Of a stretch of 64,000 nt of DNA, positions 50,400-62,900 are shown piece by piece (position 1 is the stretch's first letter; each line of letters starts with the position of its first letter). The notes under the pieces were generated by a model, which had not been told where the DNA came from, did not search any database, and worked only from the letters and a program-made list of their open reading frames with translations. The DNA comes from Cardinalis cardinalis. Its lineage: Eukaryota > Chordata > Aves > Passeriformes > Cardinalidae. The stretch is from assembly GCA_014549065.1 (NCBI GenBank), contig JACDOX010000001.1, positions 4,455,481-4,519,480 on the forward strand. The letters run 5' to 3'. The position numbers and the translations under genes were made by a program.

Positions 50400-50950
50400 G
50401 GGTACGTGGGTATGGAACAGCTCTGGTGCAGCGTGAGCCCCGTCCCAGGCTCTTTCTGGCTCAGGGTTTGTGGGGAGAGCAGGAAAATCCCGGGAATGGG
50501 GCACGGGCTGGCGGCGGGACCAGCCCTGGACTTTCCGGGCCCGGCCACGGCAGGAGGAGAAGGAGGAGGAGGAGGAGGAGGAGGAGGAGGAGGAATGCTG
50601 CCGCCCTGACGTCAGGAGCTGCTCCTGGGAATGTTTTGCATTCCTCTTCCTGGCAGTGGTCAGGTGGCTTCCAGCAAGAAGGAAGGAACAGCCGCTTCCA
50701 AAAAGAGAGAAAAAAAAAGGGGAGGGGGGGAGGGGGGCACTGAGAGCGCGTGGAGGAAAAGAACACTTTATAATAAAAGTATTGTGGGGGAGGCACTTTT
50801 ATTAAAAGCCAGATTGGGAATTGGAACCAGATGTTCTGCATTCGAAAGCTGCACGAATGTTAAACGCGTTTATTAATGACTGTGATGGCTGAGGTATTTG
50901 GCTGTCTGCCTCGCTTTAATCTCATTGCTCCGTATTAAAAAACAGTTGAG
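50400..50950. promoter_or_regulatory. GC-rich block with CRE palindrome, possible cis-regulatory element
   Basis: This block has raised GC and about 20 CpG, unlike the AT-rich surroundings. A perfect CREB/ATF palindrome TGACGTCA lies at 50607-50614, just after a GGA repeat. A G-run that could form a quadruplex (GGGGAGGGGGGGAGGGGGG) lies at 50719-50737. The downstream part (about 50830-50940) carries AATGTTAAACGCGTTTATT and TTTAATCTCATT, which have the look of a conserved noncoding enhancer. There is no splice or coding evidence. A regulatory role is an inference from composition and motifs only. Confidence 0.4.
50552..50594 (+). repeat. (GGA)n trinucleotide repeat
   Basis: About 14 AGG/GGA units, slightly interrupted at the start, lie in a GC-rich block immediately upstream of a CRE palindrome. 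The runs of Glu, Arg and Gly in ORFs across it are repeat artefacts. Confidence 0.93.
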
Positions 50951-53900
50951 AAAAACATTTTTTTTTTTGTACCCAATCTTAGGCAGCTTCCTTTATACAA
51001 ATATTCATTTAAAAAAAAAGGCAGGATTTTAATGGGAGTATAGCAACATATATGAAAGCAAGAAACAAGCAGGGAAATGTCAACATTTGTCTTGTTCTGT
51101 TAGTTTTAACATATATGTTGTGCTGAAAATTATTTTCTTGAAATTTGATTTCCTTCTTGATTTGTGGTTGTTGGATAACATGCATGATGTAAGCTGGAGA
51201 GGCCAGAACATGCAATTACTGCTGTTCACAAAGTATTTCCTATTCCCTGAACTCTCCCTCTTTAAAGTCCCTGTCAAAGCCTGTGTTTAAAGCAAAACGA
51301 GAGTAGATACTCAGTCTGAGGTGAGTAAAGTAGGAGTTGCATTCACCACAGTCAGTGCTTGTGAAATAGCTGCTTTATCTCCTTAGATGGACCCAAGTGT
51401 GTGTTATCTCTCCATTTCAAGAGCAGTGTCCCCCCCTTGGCAGTGCTGCACGCTTGGGAGTACCGAGCACCAAGAGCTTCCATGGGCACTTCTGGTTTGT
51501 GTCTCAGTAGGGCTGAGAACTGACAGCACCACAGCCTCTACAGGCACAGGCAGGTTTGGGGTGTCCCCCAGACAGGCATGGATCCTCCTCCCATCCTTGG
51601 GCTCTGTTGTGTGCAGATCATAAGATTTTTTGTGTGAAGTAAGGAGTGTTGGAGGAAGAGACGGAGCTGTGCCGTATGTGTGACAATGCCCTGAACCTGT
51701 GCCTTCTTTATCCACTTGAAAGGGGAAAGAAGCTTCTTCTCTGTAAGCACCAGGAACCCGCTCTTTACATGGTGGGGCATGGCTGTTTTGGATGAATTCA
51801 GACTTCTTTGGATAGGGCACAGATCCTGTCCAGAGCTGGTGGAGCAGAGCTGCCTCTGGATTCAGGCTGGGAGAGGCCATACCAATAAAATTGCGCCAGA
51901 GAGAGAAGCTGCCTTTGTCCCGTGTGATGGGATTTTTTCCTTAATTCATCCTATATTTTTCTGTTCATTGACACTGCATGGAGTTGTATTTGGGTGGAGT
52001 TACAAGCTTATTCACGGGCAGTGTATTTGGTGGTGTTGCAGGAAGCTGGCGGGATGGGGAACATTTGGTAGTTTTGGGGAAGTTTCCTTGAGCTCTGTGC
52101 CCGGGTCAGGTGAGGCCCAGGAGCACCCATCCATTTCCTGGTACCGACTGGAGTGAGCAGCAGCTTCCTGCTACAGGGTGGATGCTCTGCTGAGGAATTT
52201 CCAGAAATGCTGAGAAGTGCTGACTCATAGCTTACGGCCTGTCTGGGCTGAGGGGAGGTTTTCAAATCCTTGGCTGAAGCCAGCAAAAAATGTTGCTGTA
52301 ATGTACTGTTTTATTTTTAGCAAGGGGGGAGGCTGTGTTGCTTAGGATGAAATGCTTGTGAGTGGTTTCAAAATGACAGACACTTTTAATTTTTTTTTCT
52401 TTTCTATTTTTAGAACTTGGAAAACAGGTTGTTTTGCTAAAATACAGACACTTCTCTGTTTCCCTAGTAAATGGGTTGTTGTAAAGGAGCCCTAAGGATT
52501 TCATGCAGGAAGTCTTTTACCACTACTGCAGTTCAAAATGTCTTTCAGGGTAGGAAATACTGAAGTATTTGACACTGAAACTCAGTTGGCACTTACTTGC
52601 ATATATTTTTCACTTCTGCCGAGGTGGGACTTCAGCTCCAATTGTTGGAGCTGAAATGTAGCCAGATATTTGCTGCTATGACAAGATCATTGTAAAAGTT
52701 TGGTGCTTGTGTTTCATCCTCCCTTGTTTTCAGCAGTCACTTCACAAGTCATGTGCTGTGCCTTTTCTTTCTGTGTTTTTTTCTTTCCAAACAGAAAATG
52801 CCCTATAGTGTTTTCTGCTGACCTCTGCCAGGAACAAGATTGAGGGAGGAGCCCTTTCAGGCTGTACTACCACTCAAAACACAATTTTGGTGATTAGATT
52901 GTAAGGGCAAAATTATTTTCTTCTCCTTCCTCCACTTCCAGCCCCTCCTCCAGTCCATACATTTTTTTTAACATATTTTGGGGGTGTGTATTGTTTTTCT
53001 GTTGAATAAGCAGTAGTACTTTGGGATGATCTCCAATGTATGCACTGCCCCAGAGAGGGCAGTAATAATAAATGAAATACAAATTTGTATAAACTCTTTT
53101 GCTTCTAATTTCTAAAATTTGCTGTCAGTTCTTCTTAATTCAGAGCTCTGTGCCTCTGTCTCTAGAGCTGTTTACAGCCCTTTCTTTTACACCTTGATAG
53201 AGAACTGTGATTCTACAAATGATCTGCAGACTGCTTCTAACCACAGTGCTAATAACTTTGGAACTTGTAGCATAAAACGGAACATTTTGCAAATATGAAG
53301 GAAAAAACAACCAAACCCACACCTCCTACAGCAACTCTGCAGTGGCTGCCTTGAGAATCACTGGTGCACAGCTTCCCTGAAATTAGTTTTTGTCCTGGGA
53401 CTGAGTGATGTTACCTGTCCAGGAGGGTCCTCATCTGATAACAACAGGAAGGAAAAGGATCATTCTATGCAGGAAGTACAGGAACACAGGACAAGGCTGT
53501 TTCCATGATGTGCTCATTTATTAGCTCATCGCTCTGCAAAAGTCCCAGTCTTAGTAATTTTTAAGTAAATACAGCGTGTGCACGTGAGCTGCTGGTGTTT
53601 TTTGTGGACAGCAAGAATTGTAGGCCACACATCTATCACAAAATTTCGCAGTCAAATCCACTAACAACTCTAACCTTGCCAGCTACCCACCTCTAAGAGA
53701 AAGCTTCTTTTCCTACCCAAATCTGCCAGTTCCTTCCAACATTTTATAGCAGCTGCATAATCTCTTTTGAGAGAGTTGTGTCCTGGCACCCACCACTATA
53801 GTGGGAAAATAATATAGGTCATCCATTATTTCTAGCCACCTGTCAGTAAATTCAGGACAAGAGCCATGAACTAGCGGCCTTGCATGTGCCCCTTTTTAGA

Positions 53901-55495
53901 TTGATGTGTCATCCGACCTGGGTGGACATGCCTCAACTGGATTGCCTGACTTCAGATAACCCGTTCTACAATCCTCAGCTGCTTGACCCTATTCTAGTTT
54001 GGATGAGGCACAGAACGTACCTTTTTGTGAAGATTCTGTCCCCAAACTTATAAAAAAATTAATTATGCATGAATGTTGTCCAGCTTTCCAGGGAACATCT
54101 TGGTACGACATGTATCAGTGTAGTGAGAACATCTCATTTTACAGTCAGCTTTTTGAAATTGAATCTGACCTAGTCCTTTCTAGTAATATTATGCTACACA
54201 CTCTGGTTCCTGTCTCCAGTAGACAGGTCCTGCAAAGAGCTTTCTGCTTGTGGCAGTGTAAGCTTGTGCTTTCTCATGTATCTTTGTCTCCTAATGCTCC
54301 CTGTTCTGGCATAGCTTTCTAATCTCTTCACTATTTGCTGCTAATTGCACTACAGTCTTCGTAGCTGTGTGAAATCTGAAAAACTCATGTCTATATTTCA
54401 GTTACCATACTACTTTTTGTTACTGTGTCATTGCCTTAAATAGCTTTTACTTTTGATCTTGCAGAATTTCTCTTACACCCTTCTAGTAACTTTACTTAGG
54501 GTCACCATGACAACGTATTTCTTTTTCTAGATTATAGTGAGTGCCCAAAAAGACCAAAAAAGACAGATTAATGGTAAATCTTGACCTGTCAGTTGCTTTA
54601 TCATTATCATCACTTACGTGGTTGCATTAGCATTAATTGTCTTTTGCACTGTTTGTCCATTAGTCTCTGTTGGTGTTCAGAACTATTCAGCTCAAGAAAT
54701 GCACTGTATAGTACTTTACTGTTTGCTAGGTAGAGTGGGTCAATCATACATTCAATCAAAAATACATTGATTTCTAAATATAGATGAGATTCTAGTGGTA
54801 AGAAATAAGACTCTCTAAAAATTAGTAGTCAGAATTTGAGAATCCTAAGCAGTGCAGTTAAGTCAATCCACTTGTTTTGGTAAAGGTTAGAGGAACCCTT
54901 TGTGAGAAATTTTAAAGAATCTGCACAGTAGACATGTATTGTGTATGTCTGAATAGGTGAATGATAAACTTTGAGAATGTAGACTGATACTTATTAACAG
55001 TTTGAAGCAGTGGGTAGAAATAAGGCACATTTTGGTTGAACCAGTAAATAATCCAGGGAGACAGGATAGAAAGAAGGAAGAGATGGTTAAGAGATGGTTA
55101 AAAATAGCTTACCATTTCTTTATGAGGGTCTGCAGGTCTCTCAGCCTCACCTCAACTGCTACTAAGCCTCTTCAGTCAACTTCTCCAGTTCTCCTGGTTA
55201 TTACATCTTGGTTTTGAGTTTTAATCTTTTTCTGGTATTTACTTTTGATTACCATAATGATTCCGTGGTGTAATCTGAATAAGAAGCCCTGTCACAAACT
55301 GTCAGTTAAAACTTAAACTAAATCAAGTTTTGCCTCTTGCAGAGAAGCAATGATTCAGTTGTGGCATCTGCCATGTGTGATACATCCCAAGTAATCAATA
55401 TGTCAAAAAATGAGTATGTACAGCTGCCAAGAAGACCTTTGCCAACATTGCAGGTTGTAGGCCAAGGGCTTCATTATTAACTCATTTACACATAT

Positions 55496-55725
55496 TCACA
55501 TCAAGAGTATTGTGGGGTGTGCAGCCTCAATGCGTCCCAAAATCCAGTCATCCCTGTGCCTGCCATTGCTGTGTACTGCAAACAGCATAGTTTGGTGATT
55601 TCCTTTTTGTGCCATTGATTCCTCAGCCTGGGGAATCAAATTTTCAAGATGTCTGTGCTGCTGTAACAGCTGGGAAAATTTGTCCATCTTTCTGCTCTCA
55701 TGGCCTTCCACAGTAATATGTCTGT
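55496..55725 (-). other. Exon-like open segment on the minus strand, function unknown
   Basis: An acceptor-like sequence on the minus strand (GATAGCTTCATTTCAG) is followed by 76 open codons to a stop. It contains ITVEGHESRKMDKF, QLLQQHRHLENLIPQAEE and SNGRHRDDWILGRIEAAHP. The open frame actually continues upstream to a Met at 55945 (149 codons in all), one of the longer repeat-free ORFs in the window. No domain, signal peptide or membrane segment is recognised. It lies about 2.7 kb further along the minus strand than the relic at 58.4-58.75 kb, but I could not show a consistent splice phase between them. It may be chance or part of an old repeat. Confidence 0.22.
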
Positions 55726-58443
55726 CTGAAATGAAGCTATCAAAGGATGCAGGTAGGATTGTGTGTATAGAAGACAAACTTTCCAAGGAACAGGAACATG
55801 GTTTTTGACACAGACATGTCTGTGCTAGCAAATGATGTGGTAGGAGCAACTTTGTGGAGTAGAAGCTGGTGTGAGAGATTTGGTCCTGCTGTAGGCATTG
55901 TGGGCCTTTATTCCAGGCAGGCTGTCCACTGGTCACATGGCCCAAATGCCTTTTAGCAGTTGGAGCACATCCTCAGGTTTAGTTTCATGTGAAAAGAATC
56001 CATCGTGTGAGCTCAGAAGGCTGCTCCGCAATCCAAACCGAAGCTCAGGGAAGATGGAGAGATTTGCTGCAGAAACACAGCACTGATCTGAACCGCAGGA
56101 CTGGTGTGGACACACCCATGAATGACCAGACATCAGACCAATCCATCTTTCTCAGTTTGGCTTGCTCTGAGAATTCCTATTGTCATACACATTCGCAGAT
56201 GCACAGTTGTAAACAGAAAAACCCAGACAATAAGCTGCTTTTTAAACACTAAGGAGAAGAAAGAAAAAAAAAGGTGGATGTTCAGCTTCTAAATACCTGG
56301 GTGTTGCTCCCGCTGTGTAGCCATTGTTGCATCTGTCAAAGTTCTAGACCTTGTCTAACTGCATCCTTTCTCTTGTAGACTCCTTAAAACTGCAAAAATA
56401 CTGACATTGTTCCCTTGTAGCTGGTATGTATTAATTTGAAAAGAGGTATGTTTTCATTCCCCTGGCTACGCTGGAAAGGTTTGACAGCTTTTGCCATATC
56501 ATATTAGCTGATGGTACAGCAAACAGATACTTGGAATGATAAGTAGGAAAACCAGTCTTAAGCTCTGTAACTTTATCCAGAGGANCAAGTTCAGAGTTTA
56601 CCATGACATGGACACCTAAAAAACACTTGTATGTGTGAGCTATGGAATGTGAGATGGTGGTCCTCTACCCCATTGCCCTAAATCAATAATTCATGGTTCT
56701 TTCAGGCTTTATTTTGGTGAAGTGATAGAAAAGAGTTATCCCCTGGATAGAAGGAAGTGCCCATACCACAGCAATTGCAGTCTCTTGATTTCCCAGGATA
56801 TAGCTGGAGGTTTGTTTCCAGGAAAATGAGCAGGTTCATGTGGACTTTAACTTTGTTCCCTTACACGAGCAGGTTAGAGCCAGGAATACAAAGCAGAGCA
56901 CAGCAACAGGTCAGTGAGACCCTGTCAGGTGCCTTTGAGCACACTGTTTACAGCTTGCTCTTTGGAATAGAAGCTGCAAATGGCCAACCTGCAAGTAGTA
57001 GATTTTTAACAAATATTTATTGTATGCAAGTGAAAAACTGATTCGTCAATACGTATTTCAATATGTAATTGCCTGGAAACATGCTTGCAGTAAGATTCAG
57101 TATTAAAAACTGAGCTATCATTTGGTGTAGCATACAGAACAGAGGGTTGCTCTACAAATTTTTCCCTTTCTTGTTTTCCTCCTTCCATAGAGAATATGCA
57201 TTTCATTGAGGACAGAGAGGCAGAAAGTCTTGGCAAATTCTAGTGTGCCAGAGACTTTGTTCTGATCAGTGAGGAGGGGTGCAGTTCCCAAGAAAGATGT
57301 CAAATGCAGATATTAATGTTCTTCCTTCATATGATGGATACCATCTGTATTTAGAAACATCTGAGCTTGTGCTTCAATAGAAGTCACGTAGTGTTTTTAC
57401 TGGTATAGTGTAGAAGTTGAGTGTTTTTACTCATGATACTTGAGGCTTTGCTCCCAGACATAGTTTACAAATGCGTGACATTCCTTCTATGTTTCTAAGT
57501 GAAAAGTGAGCCAGGGTGAGCAGGAAGGACATTCTGTAGCTCGGTGAATCTTAGCAGTTTTTCATTGTGTCATATTTGTTTTTATAGAAGCAACTTCAAA
57601 CTAGGGCAATATGAGTAGCAAATGAGTTTTTGCCTCATATAAAAACAAACGTGCTCAGAATCATCTTGTCTGTAAGTTATTCATAGAGTCCATTAGTGTC
57701 AGGATATACAACTTTCCTCTTTTGACAGCCTTTCCTCAGACTTGTCAAAATACAGTATCTTCAAAACAAACAATGTTTTTAGTTTTTACTTCCTTCTTTG
57801 CTTCCCCTATTTCCCAAACAGTGAAGCACTAGTAACCTCAGTTCAAATAATCTGCGTTTGTATCTGTGCCTCTTACGGCTGGGATGTGGCTCCAAGAATT
57901 CTGCGATGTAGCAAGTTACTTCCCATCTTTGTCATGTAATATATCTTCTCAGATTATTATTCCCCTTTGTTTCAGAATATAAACATCAGCAAATATTATC
58001 TTGATTAATCCTCTCTCTTCCTTCCATCTCCTCTTTCTCCTCTCCCTTACTGTTTTGAGAAACGGTGAGAAAATGCAAGTTTATTCTTTGCCAGCCAAGA
58101 ACTACTAGTTTTTATAGGGAAGAATGTGCCTTTGGTCTTAAGCATGATTATTTTGTTTTGTTTTCCAAACTGGTAAGAAAGAGTTAATGGCCTGGAACAA
58201 AGATTTTAGGTGATAGCCTCACATTTCTCAACAATATACTGTTGCAAATGGACGATTCCATGTTCTAGCAAATATTTTGAAAAATTTTTAAGATATNGTG
58301 AATCTGATTTTGGGGTCAAGAAAGAAGATGCCAGCTAGCCTGGATTCCTAACTGTGACAGCATGGAGCCAGAATGTTTTCTGTAGGCAGACCTATATTTA
58401 TGACAGTACATGAAACCTCAACTCTGCCAAAGCTCTCCTGGTT

Positions 58444-58752
58444 TCACAGTTTGTCCAGGGAGAGAGGAGGATCATACACTCTGACCTCATATTCTGCCAC
58501 TGTGTCATAGTAGTCCTTGTCACAGAGCTGGCTGTATGCCAGTCACATGGTCAAAATCTCATCCCTTTCTCTTCCAACTCTTGACACATGCTCAGATGTC
58601 TTGTAGTATAAGGCAGAATCATAATCAAAGGCTATGAGATGAGGAAAACCAGACTTTGTTTTCAAAATATTCTTTACATTCCTGATTTCACTTGGCTTAT
58701 GCCACAGGCTTCCCATAAACTCTTCAGCAAGATATCTGTTGTGAATCTTGAT
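58444..58752 (-). pseudogene. Exon-like, protein-like relic on the minus strand, parent gene not recognised
   Basis: On the minus strand a T-rich tract ending TATATGCCAG (a good acceptor) is followed by 103 codons in one frame. They start IKIHNRYLAEEFMGSLWHKP and include SGFPHLIAFDYDSALYYK, then LCDKDYYDTVAEYEVRVYD and PPLSLDKL before a stop. Only one in-frame stop interrupts (TGA at 58545-58543, codon 70), and there is no frameshift. The aromatic and acidic blocks read like a real globular protein rather than random translation, but I cannot name the family. The final stop may be the natural terminus or lie past a lost donor; ACTGTGAAA is the only nearby donor-like site. It could be a decayed exon of a nested or duplicated gene, or a coincidence. 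Confidence 0.35.
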
Positions 58753-59499
58753 CTGGCATATAAAAAAAAATTAGAATAATGGTGATTCTCAGTTTTACTG
58801 GAATATTAGTAAATAAAATCAATGCTATTTAAACACTGGCCTGGGCTTGAGGGAAGGCCAGAAAAGGGGGTCTGGGGAAAGTCAAAGTTTGCTTTTCTTC
58901 AGGCCTTTGAATGAGCTATGTCAGAAGCTGCTGTAGTTCAGAAAGAGCAGCAACACATTGAGGGAGACTTAGAGATGCTTCTGGCTGCTCCATCTTGATA
59001 TCTGAATCTTGTGCTTCTTCTCTCTAGAGGCGTGTGCAGTCTTGTCCTAAGGATGTATTTTTTCACATGGAATGTCAGAACTTAGAACACATCTAAATTT
59101 ATTTTCTGCCAACCAGCCAGAGAAATTAGTTTTGGATTTGAGAGGAAAACTTCAGATTGTACTGAGTAGTTTGTCTGTGTTGTAAGCAGGTAAAGAAAGA
59201 CTAATTAAGGAAAGGGTAGGTGGAACATAGAGAAAATTGGAATTAAGCATGTACAGTCTGTGTCAGTGGGATCCATTTTCAGGCAGAACATGAATACTCT
59301 GTGAACTTAGAGACATTTTAGTGTATATACTTACATTTTACTGACTAATGCTATGTTCATTTTATTCCTTTTATGTTTTCTGAGTATGTATTTCTGAGTG
59401 TGTACACGTAATCTTCAGCATAAAAAGCCCAATATTAAAGACCAATAAGCATGACATGTAATATTCAGAATATTACAGAATTAAATCATCATAACAAAC

Positions 59500-59900
59500 C
59501 AAAGCAATTTGCTCTTAAGCAATTTCGGAAGCTTCCCGAACAGGAAAACCTTTCTTGTGGGGGAATAGCCAGGCGTGAAAAGTGAATGAGGGGACAGCCC
59601 ACCCTGGGTTTTGAGTAGGTTTCCTGTTAAAGTGGCGGTGGGAAGCGTTTTCCCGGAGGAGGATGTATGCGCTTCTGCTGCGTTTGCCTGAAACTGCTGA
59701 ATCCAGGCATTGTGCCTGTATTCTGGCTTCTTTCCCATTGTGAAAGTACAGCACAATCTCCTGCCTGCTACTCCCTCTGAGCTCGATATCCTCGTTAAAG
59801 ATCAGGGGAAAAAAAGGGGAAAACCCGAGGAGATCAATGNGTTCATTTGCATACCGTGCCAGGGCTGGCGCATGGTTCAACACGTGATACAGCAGTGAAT
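59500..59900. promoter_or_regulatory. CpG-enriched element with octamer and E-box, possible enhancer
   Basis: About 14 CpG occur in 400 bases, well above the flanks. It includes a perfect octamer ATTTGCAT (59845-59852, POU-type site), a near-palindromic TGCCAGGGCTGGC (59858-59869 region) and a CACGTG E-box (59881-59886), all within about 45 bases and followed by a 14-base T run (59903-59916). Overlapping minus-strand ORFs of 91 and 122 codons show no recognisable domain. Function is inferred from motif clustering only. Confidence 0.35.
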
Positions 59901-62900
59901 TCTTTTTTTTTTTTTTGTGAGTTTGCTACAGCCACTGAGAGACATTTCAAACTGCAGAGATAGGAGGCTGCGATTTTGTGTTCAGAAGCAAGAGTGAAAG
60001 TGCTTTATAACTCAATTGCATAATGTAAATAACATGTTTTGCATTTAGTCAAACAGAGANCTGTGACAGCATTCGCTGTTTATTGATGTTCATTGTTTTG
60101 TTTCTGTTTCTTGTTATTACTATTAATGCCTCAAGTATTTNATACATATTATCATTCCTGTCTTAATGACCTGTGTTCCTGGGAGTCTACCGTCTAGTTC
60201 ATGGCTTAGTGAGGTAGAAAGGCCAATGAAAGCACCTAAAGTGATCTACATTGATGTTCATCTTAAGATCTTAAGCTGTGACATCTGCTTGGACACTTTT
60301 GTTTTTTTTCAATTGAAACTGGATTCTTTTATGGTGCTGTTTAGCTCCATTCCTGAGCAAAAGCCCTGGCTGCTGCCTGGAGGGTGGGGTGTGTGTCCTT
60401 GCCATTTTGCCTGTCCCATCTCCAGCACACATCACACCCTTTTGGGAGCAGTTTCCGTTCACCAACTCTGCATTATTAATTCCCTGGGTTAGCAAATTCA
60501 ACCACAGCTCACAGACAAGCAGGGAGCAGATCCGAGCCCCCGCCTCCCCTTTTTAGGGTTAACCAGTACATAGATATATTTAGCTGAATCACATAGCCTT
60601 CTGATTTTGTCTGAGAAATTTTTTTTGTGGATGGAGAAAGAGTTTCAAGATAGCATTTGTATCTTGTTTCCTGAATTTACCTACATCCATTTGACTGGAA
60701 AGTGCCTGTAACGTGCTACAGCTTGGTGACACACAGGTGGGGTGTTACCCTCTTAACATCAGCCAAGCCAAGAAAGAAGGCCTCCTTGTTATAAAACATG
60801 CTTAGCAGCATAGCAGACTCATACCTATGAAGACTGTAACTTGTAGCACACCCTGATTGAGAATAAATTGCCTATTTACACAGAGATGTAACTATGTCTG
60901 TATAGTGGAATACAATGTTGGTTACTGAACTGGTAAAGATGAAGTGCAAGTTCATGTAGACAGATAAAATGTTGAAAGGTCTGCCTGGACACAGATTTAT
61001 GTACAGATATATTGGCCCTCATTATAGCATTCCCACTGTGGAAGGTCCATAGTGGGTTTGAGGGACTCTTGGAGAAAAGTTTAGTTTTGTTTGGGCTGAG
61101 GGAAGATGTAGCTGGGAGGAGAAAATGAGCAGTTTGACACTCAAGGGGAAGAAGTTCCCATTTACAAGTTTGTTGCAACAAGGTGTGTCTAACTCTTCTG
61201 TCCTCACAATTTTTTATATCACAAAATACCTTAATGGGACATAAATCTCTAAAATGACTGCTTCTAGGTAAGTCTCCATTGTTTCCCAAACAAAAATTAA
61301 ATTCCAGGTCTTGTGTGGCAGCGCATAACTGTTGTACTGTCTAGTCTACTCTGTTCTCAGGTTGTTTTGTATGGTTTCGGTGATTATTCACATGGCTGAT
61401 TTTCAGTATTAGCTCTTTTNTAACTTAGAGCCTATATGAGAGGGGAAAGAGTGAACAGTGAGTTGAGTCTGTTCTCTGTTTTCTAACATCTCTTTTCTCT
61501 AACATGTCTGTTCTCTAATGTGTTTTCAGTTACTGTGAACACTAATCAGTTTTATGTGTGCTTTAAGAAACTGCATCTCCTGAGGCTTTTCAAGGAGCTG
61601 TGAGACTTCTCTTCACTTGGACTCAGCTGAAAATACAAGACGTGTTTATTATGATCTCAGTTGTTCCTTAAAGGTCAGAGCACCAGTTTAATTTATGACT
61701 CAGCACTCTAGTTACTAGAGTCTAGGTAAAGTGGAGACTGTAAATAATTTTCACCGCTGTTTCTGAATTTAGAAATGTGTTCTTTTTCCACACAAAAAAC
61801 CGCCTGCCTTTCTTGTGAAGTGTTACAATCAGTGAAGAAGTTATACATTTCTCTACTTTGTAACAGCTAAGTAAAGAAGGAAGAACTTCAGTCTTGCTTG
61901 GAGTTTCTTTGTGGCTATATACTTTTAAATAAGTGCTTTAGGAGGTTGTATTACAGAAGACAGATTTTGTTTCTGGTAGTTGGAAAGCTGAAATTTTATC
62001 TTGTGTTTGGGAAACTGTATCTGAGTTAAAGTAGAAATAAAAGCACATTGCAAAGATCAAGATTTAGAGGGAAAGGTTTAATCACAAAACAGTAAAATAC
62101 AGTTTTAAAACAGAGCCTGCATAGGCTGATCACAGAATCTTGGAATTTTTGCTTATTTTATGGTTACCATTAAAGCAAAACATCATCACATTTCTGGGAA
62201 TCTTGCGTGATCAAGGATTATAACATTGAGACCATGTTTATATTCATTTTTCATGGAAATTTTTTAAGTGAATACTTATCAGCTAGACGATTAAACTTCC
62301 TGTTGCCTGCTACCATCCAGGCACATGCCTGGCAATTTTTGCTCTGGCTGGATTTTTCACTGTTACTGTCAAAGGCGCTCCTTCCTTAGTATCTTTGCTT
62401 TAAACAAAGAAGTTCAAAGCTGGTGGCTGGATGACAGTGAAGTGAAGAAACAGCTTTAAACCATTGTAGTTGACCCAATTCCAAGTAAAGATAAACCTTT
62501 CTGATTTACAAGGTGTTGTGTTTGAGCTTGGTCTGCTCTCTCGGGAGTTATGTCTGAATAAAATAAAATGTGAAGTGTATGCTCAGCTCGGTTTCAAATA
62601 GAAAAGCTCAGAAGCGGCACTTGTCAAAACTCATTTTGGCCCAGGCAAGTAAGCTTTCTGCTGAAGGGGAAAAAAGGAAACTGAAAGCCTGAGCATCTGT
62701 AGCGATCCTAATAGGAGCTAATATGTGCCAACCTCAGCAGTGTCAAGGCTGCTTGCTTAGAAAGAGATGGGGGTTTGCCCAGTACTGGTGCTTCTGGCTG
62801 ATGGTTTTAGGAAATCAGGCTCTTCGTTTCCGTGGCAGAAACCCCTCTTGCGACACAGCACTTTCCTACTCTCCCTTGAAAACTTGAACTCTGTGATAGA

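Noticed and set aside
50396..50841. Several overlapping ORFs (up to 126 codons) with poly-Glu, poly-Arg or poly-Leu
   Set aside because: They arise from the GGA repeat read in different frames and show no domain or splice support.
51404..52156. 158-codon minus and 146-codon plus ORFs
   Set aside because: They overlap on opposite strands, and no recognisable motif or exon boundary was found. This is compatible with chance in a GC-richer patch.
60876..61289. 137-codon minus-strand ORF
   Set aside because: No domain is visible, and an ORF of this length is expected once or more by chance in 64 kb over six frames.
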